Of a stretch of DNA of 30,814 bases, positions 24,545 through 30,814 are shown piece by piece. Source of the stretch: CAG-390 sp045531455 (GTDB taxonomy: Bacteria > Bacillota > Clostridia > Oscillospirales > CAG-272); NCBI GenBank assembly GCA_045531455.1, contig JAZSEA010000002.1:1-30814 (forward strand), in the 5' to 3' direction. The notes under the pieces were generated by a model. That model was given only the letters and a program-made list of their open reading frames with translations. It was not told where the DNA came from and ran no database searches. The number at the start of each line of letters is the position of its first letter. Positions within the stretch are counted from its first letter, which is position 1. A program made the position numbers and the translations under genes.

Positions 24545-25035
24545 TGAAAAAAGTTATAGTCATCGGCTGTCCCGGAAGCGGTAAAAGCACGGTTTCTCGG
24601 GCATTACATAACAAAACAGGCATTCCGCTGTATCATCTCGATATGATGTATTGGAATGCTGACAAGACCACGGTGGGAAAGAGCGTGTTCCTCGAACTGT
24701 TGTCCGCTGTGCTCGAAAAAGACGAGTGGATCATCGACGGCAATTACGGCTCTACGATGGAGTTGCGAATGGCGGTGTGCGATACGGTGATTTTTCTCGA
24801 TTATCCGCTCGATGTTTGCCTTGACGGTATCATAGAGCGGCGCGGAAAACCGAGAAGTGATATGCCGTGGATTGAAACCGAGGAAGATGCGGAATTTATT
24901 GAATTTATAAAAAGCTACAACGAACAGCAAAAGCCGAAAGTGTTGGAGTTGCTCGAAAAATATGGTGATAAAAACATTGTCATTTTTAAGAGCAGAGAAG
25001 AAGCGGATGCGTTCTTAAATGGAGAAAACTTATGA
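24544..25035 (+). CDS. P-loop kinase, adenylate kinase/FlaR-like
   Basis: A 163-aa P-loop NTPase with Walker A GCPGSGKST (8-16), then PLYHLDMMYWN and WIIDGNYGSTMELR, the pattern of proteins called DNA topology modulation protein or adenylate kinase-like. They probably phosphorylate a small molecule; the name topology modulation is historic. TGATG links its ATG to the previous stop; a GTG at 24541 is an alternative start. Overlaps the deformylase gene by 4 bp. Confidence 0.8.
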   Translation: MKKVIVIGCPGSGKSTVSRALHNKTGIPLYHLDMMYWNADKTTVGKSVFLELLSAVLEKDEWIIDGNYGSTMELRMAVCDTVIFLDYPLDVCLDGIIERRGKPRSDMPWIETEEDAEFIEFIKSYNEQQKPKVLELLEKYGDKNIVIFKSREEADAFLNGENL

Positions 25036-25457
25036 TTAAAGAACTGATGCACGATCCGATCTTCCTTGCAGGGAAGTCGGAGGCCGCAACGAAAGAAGAT
25101 TTGCAGGTCGCACAGGACTTGCTTGATACGCTGATGGCGCACAGAGAAAGCTGTGTCGGCATGGCGGCCAACATGATAGGTGTGCGTAAGCGTATAATTG
25201 CCTTTCTCGACGAAAGTGGACGAGTCCCTACCTACACGGTGATGCTCAATCCCGAAATCATCAAGAAGGACGGCGCGTATGACACAGAGGAAGGCTGTCT
25301 GTCGCTTCACGGCGGCCCCCGTAAATGCAAGCGATATAAGACCATCAAGGTACAGTATCAGACCTTGGAGATGCAAATACGCACGAAAAACTTCACCGGC
25401 TGGACGGCGCAGATCATTCAGCATGAGGTGGATCATTGTAACGGGGTACTGATCTAA
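25032..25457 (+). CDS. def: Peptide deformylase with altered motif 1
   Basis: A 141-aa protein that should remove the formyl group from nascent peptides. Motif 2 is EGCLSL with metal ligand Cys89 and motif 3 QHEVDH with His131, Glu132 and His135. Motif 1 reads GMAANM (43-48) in place of the usual G-x-A-A-x-Q: the Gln that helps stabilise the transition state is Met48. It is short for the family and ends soon after motif 3. I recall this Met variant in a clostridial subfamily, so it is probably not damaged. It closes the five-gene coupled string. Confidence 0.82.
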   Translation: MIKELMHDPIFLAGKSEAATKEDLQVAQDLLDTLMAHRESCVGMAANMIGVRKRIIAFLDESGRVPTYTVMLNPEIIKKDGAYDTEEGCLSLHGGPRKCKRYKTIKVQYQTLEMQIRTKNFTGWTAQIIQHEVDHCNGVLI

Positions 25458-25510
25458 ACTCGCGAAATTTACAAGACCTTTTATGAAATAAAATACGGAG
25501 GTCATCGACT

Positions 25511-26731
25511 ATGGATGAAACAATAAAGAAAGATGTAATTGCACGAGCAATGACGGAAATGGAGTGCTATACAGAATGTTATCCTGTCATTCAAGAAGAG
25601 GTTGCTATTCAAGAATACACGAAAGTACCTCTCGGTCAGCTTTCTGCTATGGGAGCGACTTTCGCTTCGGTTGCGCCTGCACTGAAAAATATATTTAACG
25701 GTGCTCAAAGTTCGGGAGTAGGAGAACAGTTGTATCGCATGCGTATTCCAAACGGTTTGAGATTGGGTGAGAGTTTGCAAATTGCCAAAGACGGTGGATT
25801 ACTTGGAAACGTTGTGAATAAAAGCGGAACAATTACACAAAGGGCTCGTTTCGATTTGGTTAAGAACGGTGCTGGTGTTGCAGCACAAATCAATCCTGCT
25901 GTTATGCTTATGGCTGTGGCCATTACGGCTGTAACCAAAAAGCTCGATCAAATAGAAGAAGCGCAAAAGGATATTATCGTGTTCTTACAGCTGAAGGAAA
26001 AGGCAGTATTGAAAGGCAATATAGCGGTTTTGCAAGAAATCCTTGACGAATACAAATACAACTGGGATAACGAAAAATACAAGAATAACAAGCACATTCA
26101 AGTTCAGGAAATCAAGCGTGATGCAGAGCAGAGTATTATCTTCTGCCGTGACCAGATTGAGAAGAAGGTCAGCAAGAAGGGATTGTTGCATAGCGACCGA
26201 GATGTCAAGACGAAGATTAAAAAAGTTCAGTATGAGTTTAAGGATTACGAGCTTGCGATGTACATGTTCTCGTTCTCGTCTTTCCTTGAAGTAATGCTGC
26301 TTGAGAATTTTGATGCCGGCTACTTGAATGCGGTTACAGCCAAAATTCAACTCTATGCAGGGCAGTATCACGATCTGCATGAAAAGTGTTATCAAATGAT
26401 CGAGGGTGATTCCAAGACGTCAATTGAGGCTTATGCCTTGAAAGGGGTCGCAGGATTGAACAGAGTGCTTGGAAAGGGCATTGCCAAGATTCCAAAAATC
26501 AGCGACGGACAGATAGATGAAAATCTTATTGAGGCTGGTGACAAGGTGCAAAGTTTTAGCGAAAAACGCACTGAAAATACAATGGAACTTTTTGCTCATG
26601 AACATTGTACCTGCGTAAATCCGTTTGTCGATAATATAAATGCAGTGAACAGGATTTATAACGAACCTGTGGAATTGCTTTTCGACAGCGAAAACATATA
26701 TTTCAGTTTGCCTGAAGCTACGCCGGCGTGA
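25511..26731 (+). CDS. 406-aa protein of unknown function with a central hydrophobic helix
   Basis: I do not recognise this protein. Residues 120-142 form a hydrophobic, Ala-rich helix (GAGVAAQINPAVMLMAVAIT) that could span or enter a membrane, and 143-250 are helical and strongly charged with coiled-coil character. The C-terminus (about 330-406) is acidic with H-E-H-C-T-C near 360. There is no signal peptide. A hairpin of helices with one hydrophobic segment is the architecture of alpha-helical pore-forming proteins, but that comparison is only structural. CGGAGGT precedes the ATG. Whether it shares a transcript with the deformylase gene 54 bp upstream is open. Confidence 0.5.
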   Translation: MDETIKKDVIARAMTEMECYTECYPVIQEEVAIQEYTKVPLGQLSAMGATFASVAPALKNIFNGAQSSGVGEQLYRMRIPNGLRLGESLQIAKDGGLLGNVVNKSGTITQRARFDLVKNGAGVAAQINPAVMLMAVAITAVTKKLDQIEEAQKDIIVFLQLKEKAVLKGNIAVLQEILDEYKYNWDNEKYKNNKHIQVQEIKRDAEQSIIFCRDQIEKKVSKKGLLHSDRDVKTKIKKVQYEFKDYELAMYMFSFSSFLEVMLLENFDAGYLNAVTAKIQLYAGQYHDLHEKCYQMIEGDSKTSIEAYALKGVAGLNRVLGKGIAKIPKISDGQIDENLIEAGDKVQSFSEKRTENTMELFAHEHCTCVNPFVDNINAVNRIYNEPVELLFDSENIYFSLPEATPA

Positions 26732-26788
26732 GTTGTTACTTAATTGATAACTAATCACTATTAGTCTGGACTTCCTCCATCTTCTGTG

Positions 26789-26823
26789 GTATATTGTGTG
26801 TTACCAAGCAAAGGAGGTAACAC
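26789..26823 (+). promoter_or_regulatory. -10 box and hairpin covering the ribosome binding site
   Basis: TATATT (26789-26794) with TGTGG before it is a probable -10 box. Immediately after, GTGTTACC (26798-26805) pairs perfectly with GGTAACAC (26816-26823). The right arm includes the last two G of the AAGGAGG site (26811-26817), so the hairpin would reduce ribosome access to ATG 26826. As DNA it could also be an operator. Confidence 0.55.
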
Positions 26824-26825
26824 GC

Positions 26826-27056
26826 ATGGCAAAGATTACGATTGAGGAGCTGTACCGTGGCGAGAAATACGATATCATGAGCGCGGTAGCGGTGAAGGCG
26901 ATGAAACTCGGCATTGACGAGCGAACTGAGGAAGGTCGGACATGGATCGAGATGGAGCTCGTCCGCCAGACCTTGATTGCGGTAGAAAAAATGAAAAAGA
27001 ACGGTGACAGTATTGCCGAGGGAGAACTCGGAGATGCGGTCACCGTTTCTGTATGA
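26826..27056 (+). CDS. Small acidic protein of unknown function
   Basis: A 76-aa helical protein (AKITIEELYRGEKYDIMSAV at the start) with no recognised motif and no membrane segment. AAGGAGG precedes the ATG. It starts a group of three small genes with DUF6809 at the end, a layout common on clostridial mobile elements. Confidence 0.6.
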   Translation: MAKITIEELYRGEKYDIMSAVAVKAMKLGIDERTEEGRTWIEMELVRQTLIAVEKMKKNGDSIAEGELGDAVTVSV

Positions 27057-27071
27057 AGGGAGGTGCTGAGG

Positions 27072-27263
27072 ATGGATGATATCTTCAAGAGGCTGTATCC
27101 CGGCGTTGACGAGAAATATCTGGAGCGAGCCTTTGAAAGGATTGAGAAAGACGGATGCCCGGCAGGTGAGGACTTGATGACATGGTTCGGCAAGCTCGTG
27201 GCGGCCGAGATCATTGAGGATGTAATCGGGAAGGGTAGGCATAGAAATGATGAAAACGATTGA
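27072..27263 (+). CDS. Small protein of unknown function
   Basis: A 63-aa protein (DDIFKRLYPGVDEKYLERAF at the start). GGGAGGTG lies 7 nt before ATG 27072. No motif recognised. It overlaps the next gene by 17 bp, which suggests translational coupling. Confidence 0.6.
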   Translation: MDDIFKRLYPGVDEKYLERAFERIEKDGCPAGEDLMTWFGKLVAAEIIEDVIGKGRHRNDEND

Positions 27264-27534
27264 CGAGCTCTGGTACGGAAATGTCTCTCCCTTCGAGCAA
27301 TGCACGCGCGGTGACAAACGGCTCAAGGAACTGCTGAAGCTGGTAGCCAGGAATCGCGAGGAGTTGGACGGAACGCTAACGGAAAAGCAGAAGGAAACGC
27401 TTGAAAAATTCGAGGAATGTATGAACGAGATGCACAGCATCACCGAGCGCGATGCCTTCTCCTACGGATTCCGACTTGGAGTGCAGCTCATGGCTGAGGC
27501 CTTCCTTCTGCCAATCGGCGAAGACGAGGAATAA
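27247..27534 (+). CDS. DUF6809-like small protein, copy 2
   Basis: A 95-aa protein homologous to the one at 686-952: both have a T/N-x-ELW-x-GN start, LKELLK/MKELLS, EKQKETLEKFEEC versus DEQKETFEKFHDC, and a closing FSYGFRLGVQLMAEA versus FEYAFKLGMQIAIE. The function is unknown. Here it is paired with two other small genes rather than with TnpV. ATG 27250 is an alternative start. The hairpin array follows within 6 bp of the stop. Confidence 0.65.
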   Translation: MMKTIDELWYGNVSPFEQCTRGDKRLKELLKLVARNREELDGTLTEKQKETLEKFEECMNEMHSITERDAFSYGFRLGVQLMAEAFLLPIGEDEE

Positions 27535-27623
27535 TTATAGGGTGGGCCCCAAAGTCCCACCTTAAAACTGATTGAATTCTGGGGCGGGCCCGAAAGTCCC
27601 ACCCCCGCTTTTCAGTCGTTTTT

Positions 27624-27648
27624 TCAAGTGGTCATTTTGACCACTTGA
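27624..27648. repeat. Palindrome H3 with GGTCATTTTGACC core
   Basis: TCAAGTGGTCA and its exact complement TGACCACTTGA flank TTT, giving an 11-bp perfect stem and a 3-nt loop. The left side is preceded by six T. Confidence 0.8.
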
Positions 27649-27711
27649 TAGGCGCGATTATAGGGGTGGCCCCGCGGGCCACTCCTACTGCACTTAACTA
27701 AAGCAAGAATA

Positions 27712-27736
27712 TCAATGGGTCATTTTGACCCATTGA
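27712..27736. repeat. Palindrome H5, compensatory variant of H3
   Basis: TCAATGGGTCA and TGACCCATTGA flank TTT. Compared with H3, two bases per arm are exchanged (GT to TG), and the other arm changes to match, so pairing is preserved. The distance from H3 is 88 bp. Confidence 0.8.
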
Positions 27737-27847
27737 AAATCAAGGGGTTCTGAGTATTGTAGCAATCATTTGGGAGGGGTTCAAACCCCGTTTTTGACGA
27801 TGAAAGGGCAGGGGTGGTATGTTTGCCCTCGGAGCTGATTTATACCG

Positions 27848-27877
27848 CTGAAACAGGGGTTTGAACCCCTGTTTCAG
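27848..27877. repeat. Palindrome H7, 14-bp perfect stem
   Basis: CTGAAACAGGGGTT and AACCCCTGTTTCAG flank TG. Its inner part repeats H6 (27776-27789). No T-run follows on either strand, so it is not a standard intrinsic terminator. Confidence 0.75.
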
Positions 27878-27963
27878 AACCCTGTGAGCGATGCTTGTAC
27901 GAGGACATCAGGTGTCAAAATTTGTTTTGCAATAGACAAAGAAATAGAGCAACAGCAGGTTGC

Positions 27964-27992
27964 TTGTCAAGCCCTCGGAATTATGGTATAAT
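27964..27992 (+). promoter_or_regulatory. Sigma-A promoter of the XRE/zinc-ribbon gene
   Basis: TTGTCA (27964-27969) and TATAAT (27987-27992), 17 bp apart, with TATGG before the -10 box. Confidence 0.75.
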
Positions 27993-28022
27993 ATGATCAC
28001 AACGAGCAAAGGCGGTGATTAT

Positions 28023-28679
28023 ATGGAAACAAAGGATATCATACTTGAACTTAGAACGAAACAGGGACTCTCACAGGAGGCTCTTGCGGAAAAAGTATTC
28101 GTGACAAGACAGGCGGTTTCACGTTGGGAAACGGGCGAAACGATACCAAATATCGATACACTCAAGCTCCTTTCCAAGCTGTTTGACGTGTCCATCAACA
28201 CGCTTCTCGGCTCTCCGAGAGAACTCGTTTGCCAGTGTTGCGGAATGCCGCTTGAGGACTGCACCACGAGCCGCGAGACCGACGGCAATTTCAACGAGGA
28301 ATACTGCAAATGGTGCTATGCAGACGGAGAATATACGCTTGACGTTTGGCAGAGATACGTCGATCTTGGCGGAAAAGAGAAGTTTCAGGAATTCAAGATG
28401 CAGTTGGTTGGCGAACTGAATCAACTTTTGCAGATTGAGGGTTTGCCAAAGGTGGAGAATCTCAATGTACTGCCCGGTGAATTCGTCAATCTGGAATACA
28501 TCTTGCCCAGTGGTCAGAAGGCAAAATTCCTTGATGACCGCGCCACCTATCTTGGCACTCAGCTTGAGGGAGAGGCAGGTCTGTGCTTCGGCATTGCCGC
28601 AGGCCTTGATTTTCTGCTTGTCTGTTCCTACGAGGAAAACGGAGAGAATCCCGAGCTTATTGTCTATAAAAAACGTTGA
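28023..28679 (+). CDS. XRE regulator with a zinc ribbon
   Basis: The 218-aa protein starts with a Cro/C1 helix-turn-helix (about 10-62: RTKQGLSQEALAEKVFVTRQ, then AVSRWETG). It continues with a Cys-rich domain: Cys70, 72, 73, 80, 95 and 98, with CCGMPLEDC, the pattern of the putative zinc ribbon domain (PF12674-like). The C-terminal part (about 130-218) resembles a ligand-binding sensor. ATG 28023 is chosen because GGCGGTGATT precedes it and the upstream frame overlaps the promoter. The pairing with a membrane XRE gene downstream suggests a common regulatory cluster. Confidence 0.75.
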   Translation: METKDIILELRTKQGLSQEALAEKVFVTRQAVSRWETGETIPNIDTLKLLSKLFDVSINTLLGSPRELVCQCCGMPLEDCTTSRETDGNFNEEYCKWCYADGEYTLDVWQRYVDLGGKEKFQEFKMQLVGELNQLLQIEGLPKVENLNVLPGEFVNLEYILPSGQKAKFLDDRATYLGTQLEGEAGLCFGIAAGLDFLLVCSYEENGENPELIVYKKR

Positions 28680-28752
28680 TGTGACGAATAGTGTCGTGAC
28701 TTGACAGAGAATGTATGGTATAATGGTATCACAAAGATAGGGAGGAACCGTT

Positions 28753-29358
28753 ATGACCTTTGGTGAAAAACTAAGAAAGTTAAGGACCGACCGCGGTTTG
28801 ACGCAAGATGATCTTGCGGAAAAGATCTACGTCACGCGCACGGCAATCTCAAAATGGGAATCGGACAGAGGCTATCCAAATATTGATTCATTAAAGGCAA
28901 TTTCGAAATTCTTCTCGGTGTCGATTGATGATCTTCTTTCGCCGGACGAAGTGCTCACGATTGCCGAACAAGACAACAAGCAAAAAGAAACTCGCTTCAA
29001 GGATCTGGTTTACGCTTTGCTTGATCTCTGTATTTCAATGCTCCTTTTTCTGCCGTTCTTTGCCAAGGACGCTGACGGAATCATTCAAAGCGTGTCGCTC
29101 ATCGCACTTGACGGAGTTCAGACATACTTAAAAATAGCCTATCTTGCCGTAGTTATCGGAATGACAGTAATGGGAGTTTTGACACTCACGTTACAAAACT
29201 GTCAAGCGGCGGTTTGGGTAAAAAGCAAAACGACGGCTTCGCTCGCACTTGGGGCAATCTTGGTACTGCTCCTTATGATAAGCTCACAGCCGTATGCCGC
29301 CGTGTTTGCGTTTGTATTATTGACAATTAAGGCTTTAATGCTGATAAAACGCAGATGA
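28753..29358 (+). CDS. XRE regulator with C-terminal membrane helices
   Basis: A 201-aa protein with an N-terminal helix-turn-helix (about 7-60: KLRTDRGLTQDDLAEKIYVT, then AISKWESDRGYPN) and about four hydrophobic helices between residues 80 and 198. It should be held in the membrane while binding DNA, a design seen in XRE-TM regulators of transporters and stress genes. GGGAGGAA precedes the ATG. Upstream is TATGGTATAAT (28714-28724); the TTGACA before it is only 12 bp away, so the -35 region is uncertain. Confidence 0.75.
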   Translation: MTFGEKLRKLRTDRGLTQDDLAEKIYVTRTAISKWESDRGYPNIDSLKAISKFFSVSIDDLLSPDEVLTIAEQDNKQKETRFKDLVYALLDLCISMLLFLPFFAKDADGIIQSVSLIALDGVQTYLKIAYLAVVIGMTVMGVLTLTLQNCQAAVWVKSKTTASLALGAILVLLLMISSQPYAAVFAFVLLTIKALMLIKRR

Positions 29359-29466
29359 TACGAAACGCATCACGCCCGTGACGGCTCGTTTCTTGTGTAT
29401 CCACGCGCCTTCCGCTAAAATGTATTCAGGCAAGAGCCAATACAGAAAGGAAGGTTAAAGGGGAAA

Positions 29467-30117
29467 ATGGAAAAGAAAAACAAGAAAGCGTTAGTTTGTG
29501 GAGCGAGTCTACTTATAGCATTTGTGCTGTGGACGGTATTAGTGTGCTTGGTTGACGTGCAAGCAATCGGCCCCGAAGGTTCGTCGGTCGGCTTTGGCAC
29601 GCTGAACGGCTACGTTCATGATCTCACGGGTGTGAATATGTCCTTGTACGTAATCACGGATTGGCTCGGTCTTGTACCAATCGGCATTGCCTTTGGGTTT
29701 GCCGTTCTCGGACTTGTGCAGTTAATTAAAAGAAAAAGCCTATTAAAAGTTGACCGAAGCATCCTTGTGCTCGGTGGGTTTTACATCGTCGTGATGGCGG
29801 TATATATCCTCTTTGAAACAGTCGTTATCAATTACAGACCGACACTCATAGACGGATATCTCGAAGCCTCGTATCCGTCATCAACAACTATGCTCGTGAT
29901 GTGCGTGATGCCTACGGCAATGATGCAGCTTCGCGACCGTATCAAGAACAAAGCATTTAGCCAATGCGTAATGATTGCGATTGCCGCGTTTGTTGCCTTT
30001 ATGGTTATAGGCAGGCTTGTGTCAGGCGTGCATTGGGTCACCGATATTATCGGCGGCGCGCTCGTTAGCTCAGGGCTTGTGATAACTTATGCTACCGTGA
30101 GCAATATAATTAAATAA
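29467..30117 (+). CDS. PAP2-like membrane protein with altered catalytic motif
   Basis: A 216-aa protein with about six membrane helices and the PAP2 pattern: N-Y-R-P at Arg124-Pro125, YPSST at 136-140 and RLVSGVHWVTD with Arg183, His189 and Asp193. PAP2 enzymes remove phosphate from lipid phosphates. The middle motif is normally P-S-G-H; here it is P-S-S-T, so the His that takes part in acid-base catalysis is missing. I recall the same change in clostridial relatives, so it may be a distinct subfamily. GGGGAAA precedes the ATG. Confidence 0.75.
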   Translation: MEKKNKKALVCGASLLIAFVLWTVLVCLVDVQAIGPEGSSVGFGTLNGYVHDLTGVNMSLYVITDWLGLVPIGIAFGFAVLGLVQLIKRKSLLKVDRSILVLGGFYIVVMAVYILFETVVINYRPTLIDGYLEASYPSSTTMLVMCVMPTAMMQLRDRIKNKAFSQCVMIAIAAFVAFMVIGRLVSGVHWVTDIIGGALVSSGLVITYATVSNIIK

Positions 30118-30123
30118 AGCCAA

Positions 30124-30157
30124 AGCCTCTGAGAAATCTCTCGACTTCTCAGAGGCT
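30124..30157. terminator. Bidirectional terminator between the PAP2 and GNAT genes
   Basis: AGCCTCTGAGAA (30124-30135) pairs perfectly with TTCTCAGAGGCT (30146-30157). It lies between convergent genes; T-rich DNA follows on the plus side (AATTTTACG). Confidence 0.8.
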
Positions 30158-30167
30158 AATTTTACGT

Positions 30168-30812
30168 TCAGCGAACTACCGAAGAATGTCTATAGATATA
30201 GAACTCCTCCTGGCTTGGCATCCACTTCTTTTCTTTGGGTGGGAATGTCGCATCAAATGCTTCGACAGCGGCGATGTCCTCGCAGCAGTCGGCGGCGGTG
30301 GAGGGGATATACATCCACTTCCTGCCGTCGAGTACGCCCGGAACAAGCTCTGCAACGAGCAGGGCGGTAGGGAAGTTTCCGTCCACCACAAAGCTCACGT
30401 TCTTCTTTTTGCAGCTCACAAATCCACGGCTGACGTAGTTGCCCGGATTGCCGAAATTGATGTTCACGTCGTAGCCCATCTTGCGTGCCACCTCAAAGGA
30501 ATGCTCAATCAAAATCTTGCCGAGCTTTTGTCTTTGATATTCGGGAGCAATACAAAGTGGCCCGAAGGAAAGGATTTCCTTCCTCTCGCCGTTCTCGTCC
30601 TCAAGCCACGCCTTGGTGTACATGATGTTGCCGATGATCTCGCCGTCCGCTTCCAGCACAAAGGCCAGTTCGGGGATGAAATCGGGGTGATTGCGCATCA
30701 TATGCACGTAATAATGCTCGTCCGCGCCCGGCTTGTAAACGTTCCAAAACGCCTCGCGGGTAAGCTCTTCAACTGCTCTGTAGTCTTTTTCGGTCTCTAA
30801 ACGTATCGTCAA
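30168..30812 (-). CDS. GNAT-family N-acetyltransferase, probably 5' incomplete
   Basis: The 214-residue reading has GNAT features: FVLEADGEIIGNIMYT, GPLCIAPEYQRQKLGKILIE (the acetyl-CoA-binding Q-x-x-G-x-G/A-like turn reads QRQKLGK) and a C-terminal FYIYRHSSVV. It should acetylate an amine substrate that is unknown. The visible start is TTG at 30812, two bases from the window edge, so the true start probably lies outside. It is convergent with the PAP2 gene. Confidence 0.8.
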   Translation of the reverse strand: MTIRLETEKDYRAVEELTREAFWNVYKPGADEHYYVHMMRNHPDFIPELAFVLEADGEIIGNIMYTKAWLEDENGERKEILSFGPLCIAPEYQRQKLGKILIEHSFEVARKMGYDVNINFGNPGNYVSRGFVSCKKKNVSFVVDGNFPTALLVAELVPGVLDGRKWMYIPSTAADCCEDIAAVEAFDATFPPKEKKWMPSQEEFYIYRHSSVVR

Positions 30813-30814
30813 AT

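Larger units (their letters stand above)
27541..27883. repeat. Array of seven hairpins in a gene-free region
   Basis: Between the DUF6809-like gene and the next promoter lie seven inverted repeats. H1: GTGGGCCCCAAAGTCCCAC core (27541-27561). H2: an imperfect copy of H1 (27581-27605). H3: 27624-27648. H4: TAGGGGTGGCCC/GGGCCACTCCTA (27661-27687), one mismatch. H5: 27712-27736. H6: GGGGTT/AACCCC (27776-27789), then TTTTT. H7: 27848-27877. An outer pair, GGGTTCTGA (27745-27753) with TCAGAACCC (27875-27883), encloses H6 and H7. The similar pairs are H1/H2, H3/H5 and H6/H7. No reading frame of note is present. A single terminator would need only one of these. Confidence 0.75.

Noticed and set aside
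25032..25457. Peptide deformylase considered as a pseudogene because of the Gln-to-Met change
   Set aside because: The metal ligands and the other motifs are intact and the frame is open; the change looks like a subfamily trait.
27541..27883. Hairpin array considered as a CRISPR array
   Set aside because: The units are palindromic and differ from each other, spacing is irregular, and no cas genes are present.
28701..28724. TTGACA and TATAAT before the XRE-membrane gene as a standard promoter
   Set aside because: The spacer is only 12 bp; the TATGGTATAAT element is plausible but its -35 partner is not clear.
30186..30800. 204-codon plus-strand frame opposite the GNAT gene
   Set aside because: The GNAT motifs are on the minus strand; the plus-strand reading has no recognisable motif and no ribosome binding site.

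Overview
The window is accessory DNA from a low-GC Gram-positive bacterium, most likely an uncultivated gut member of class Clostridia. The grounds are AGGAGG-type ribosome binding sites, A/T-rich sigma-A promoters that repeatedly read TGGTATAAT, many intrinsic terminators, and gene families typical of Clostridia (TnpV, DUF6809-like proteins, large serine recombinases with a Cys-rich ribbon, MobA/MobL-type relaxases). No ribosomal RNA, complete tRNA or core housekeeping operon is present.

Layout. (1) 1-3.1 kb: a TnpV-like gene and a DUF6809-like gene, followed by two monocistronic cargo genes, a RES-domain protein and an HExxH metallopeptidase-like protein, each with its own promoter and terminator. 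(2) 3.18-3.43 kb: a promoter, a ~160-nt stem-loop closed by a long near-perfect stem, and a strong terminator, with no ORF; this looks like an undescribed structured RNA. (3) 3.5-8.6 kb: an XRE regulator, a heterodimeric ABC exporter pair, and a membrane-anchored protein of unknown function. (4) 8.7-9.75 kb: a gene-free region with alternating direct repeats, palindromes and hairpins, read here as a partition, replication or oriT region. (5) 9.77-14.8 kb: a mobilization and recombination module: relaxase (apparently starting at ATA), two tandem ParB-like proteins, a small TnpW-like protein and a large serine recombinase. Just after it, on the minus strand, lies the 3' half of a tRNA-Pro(GGG) gene with its terminator, marking an old integration junction.

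(6) 15.4-23.2 kb: a defence island. A 65-aa protein and a small XRE regulator precede a cytosine-5 methyltransferase, an NgoBV-like restriction enzyme, a second cytosine-5 methyltransferase and an HNH endonuclease gene interrupted by one in-frame TAA. Next come a GHKL (MORC/MutL-like) ATPase and a protein with a Rossmann methyltransferase-like N-terminus. A third cytosine-5 methyltransferase faces these two from the other strand and overlaps them at the 3' end. This last three-gene set has no recognisable nuclease and is the best candidate for an under-described defence system.

(7) 23.3-25.5 kb: five small enzymes (Nudix, TipAS-like, nucleotidyltransferase-like, P-loop kinase, peptide deformylase) linked by 1- to 4-bp overlaps, then a 406-aa protein of unknown function with a central hydrophobic helix. 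(8) 26.8-27.9 kb: three small overlapping or near-adjacent genes, the last a second DUF6809-like gene, followed by ~340 bp holding seven hairpins, two of which differ by compensatory changes. (9) 28-30.8 kb: an XRE/zinc-ribbon regulator, an XRE regulator with membrane helices, a PAP2-like membrane protein and a GNAT acetyltransferase that runs off the right edge.

All family names come from reading motifs by eye. No database or folding search was run.
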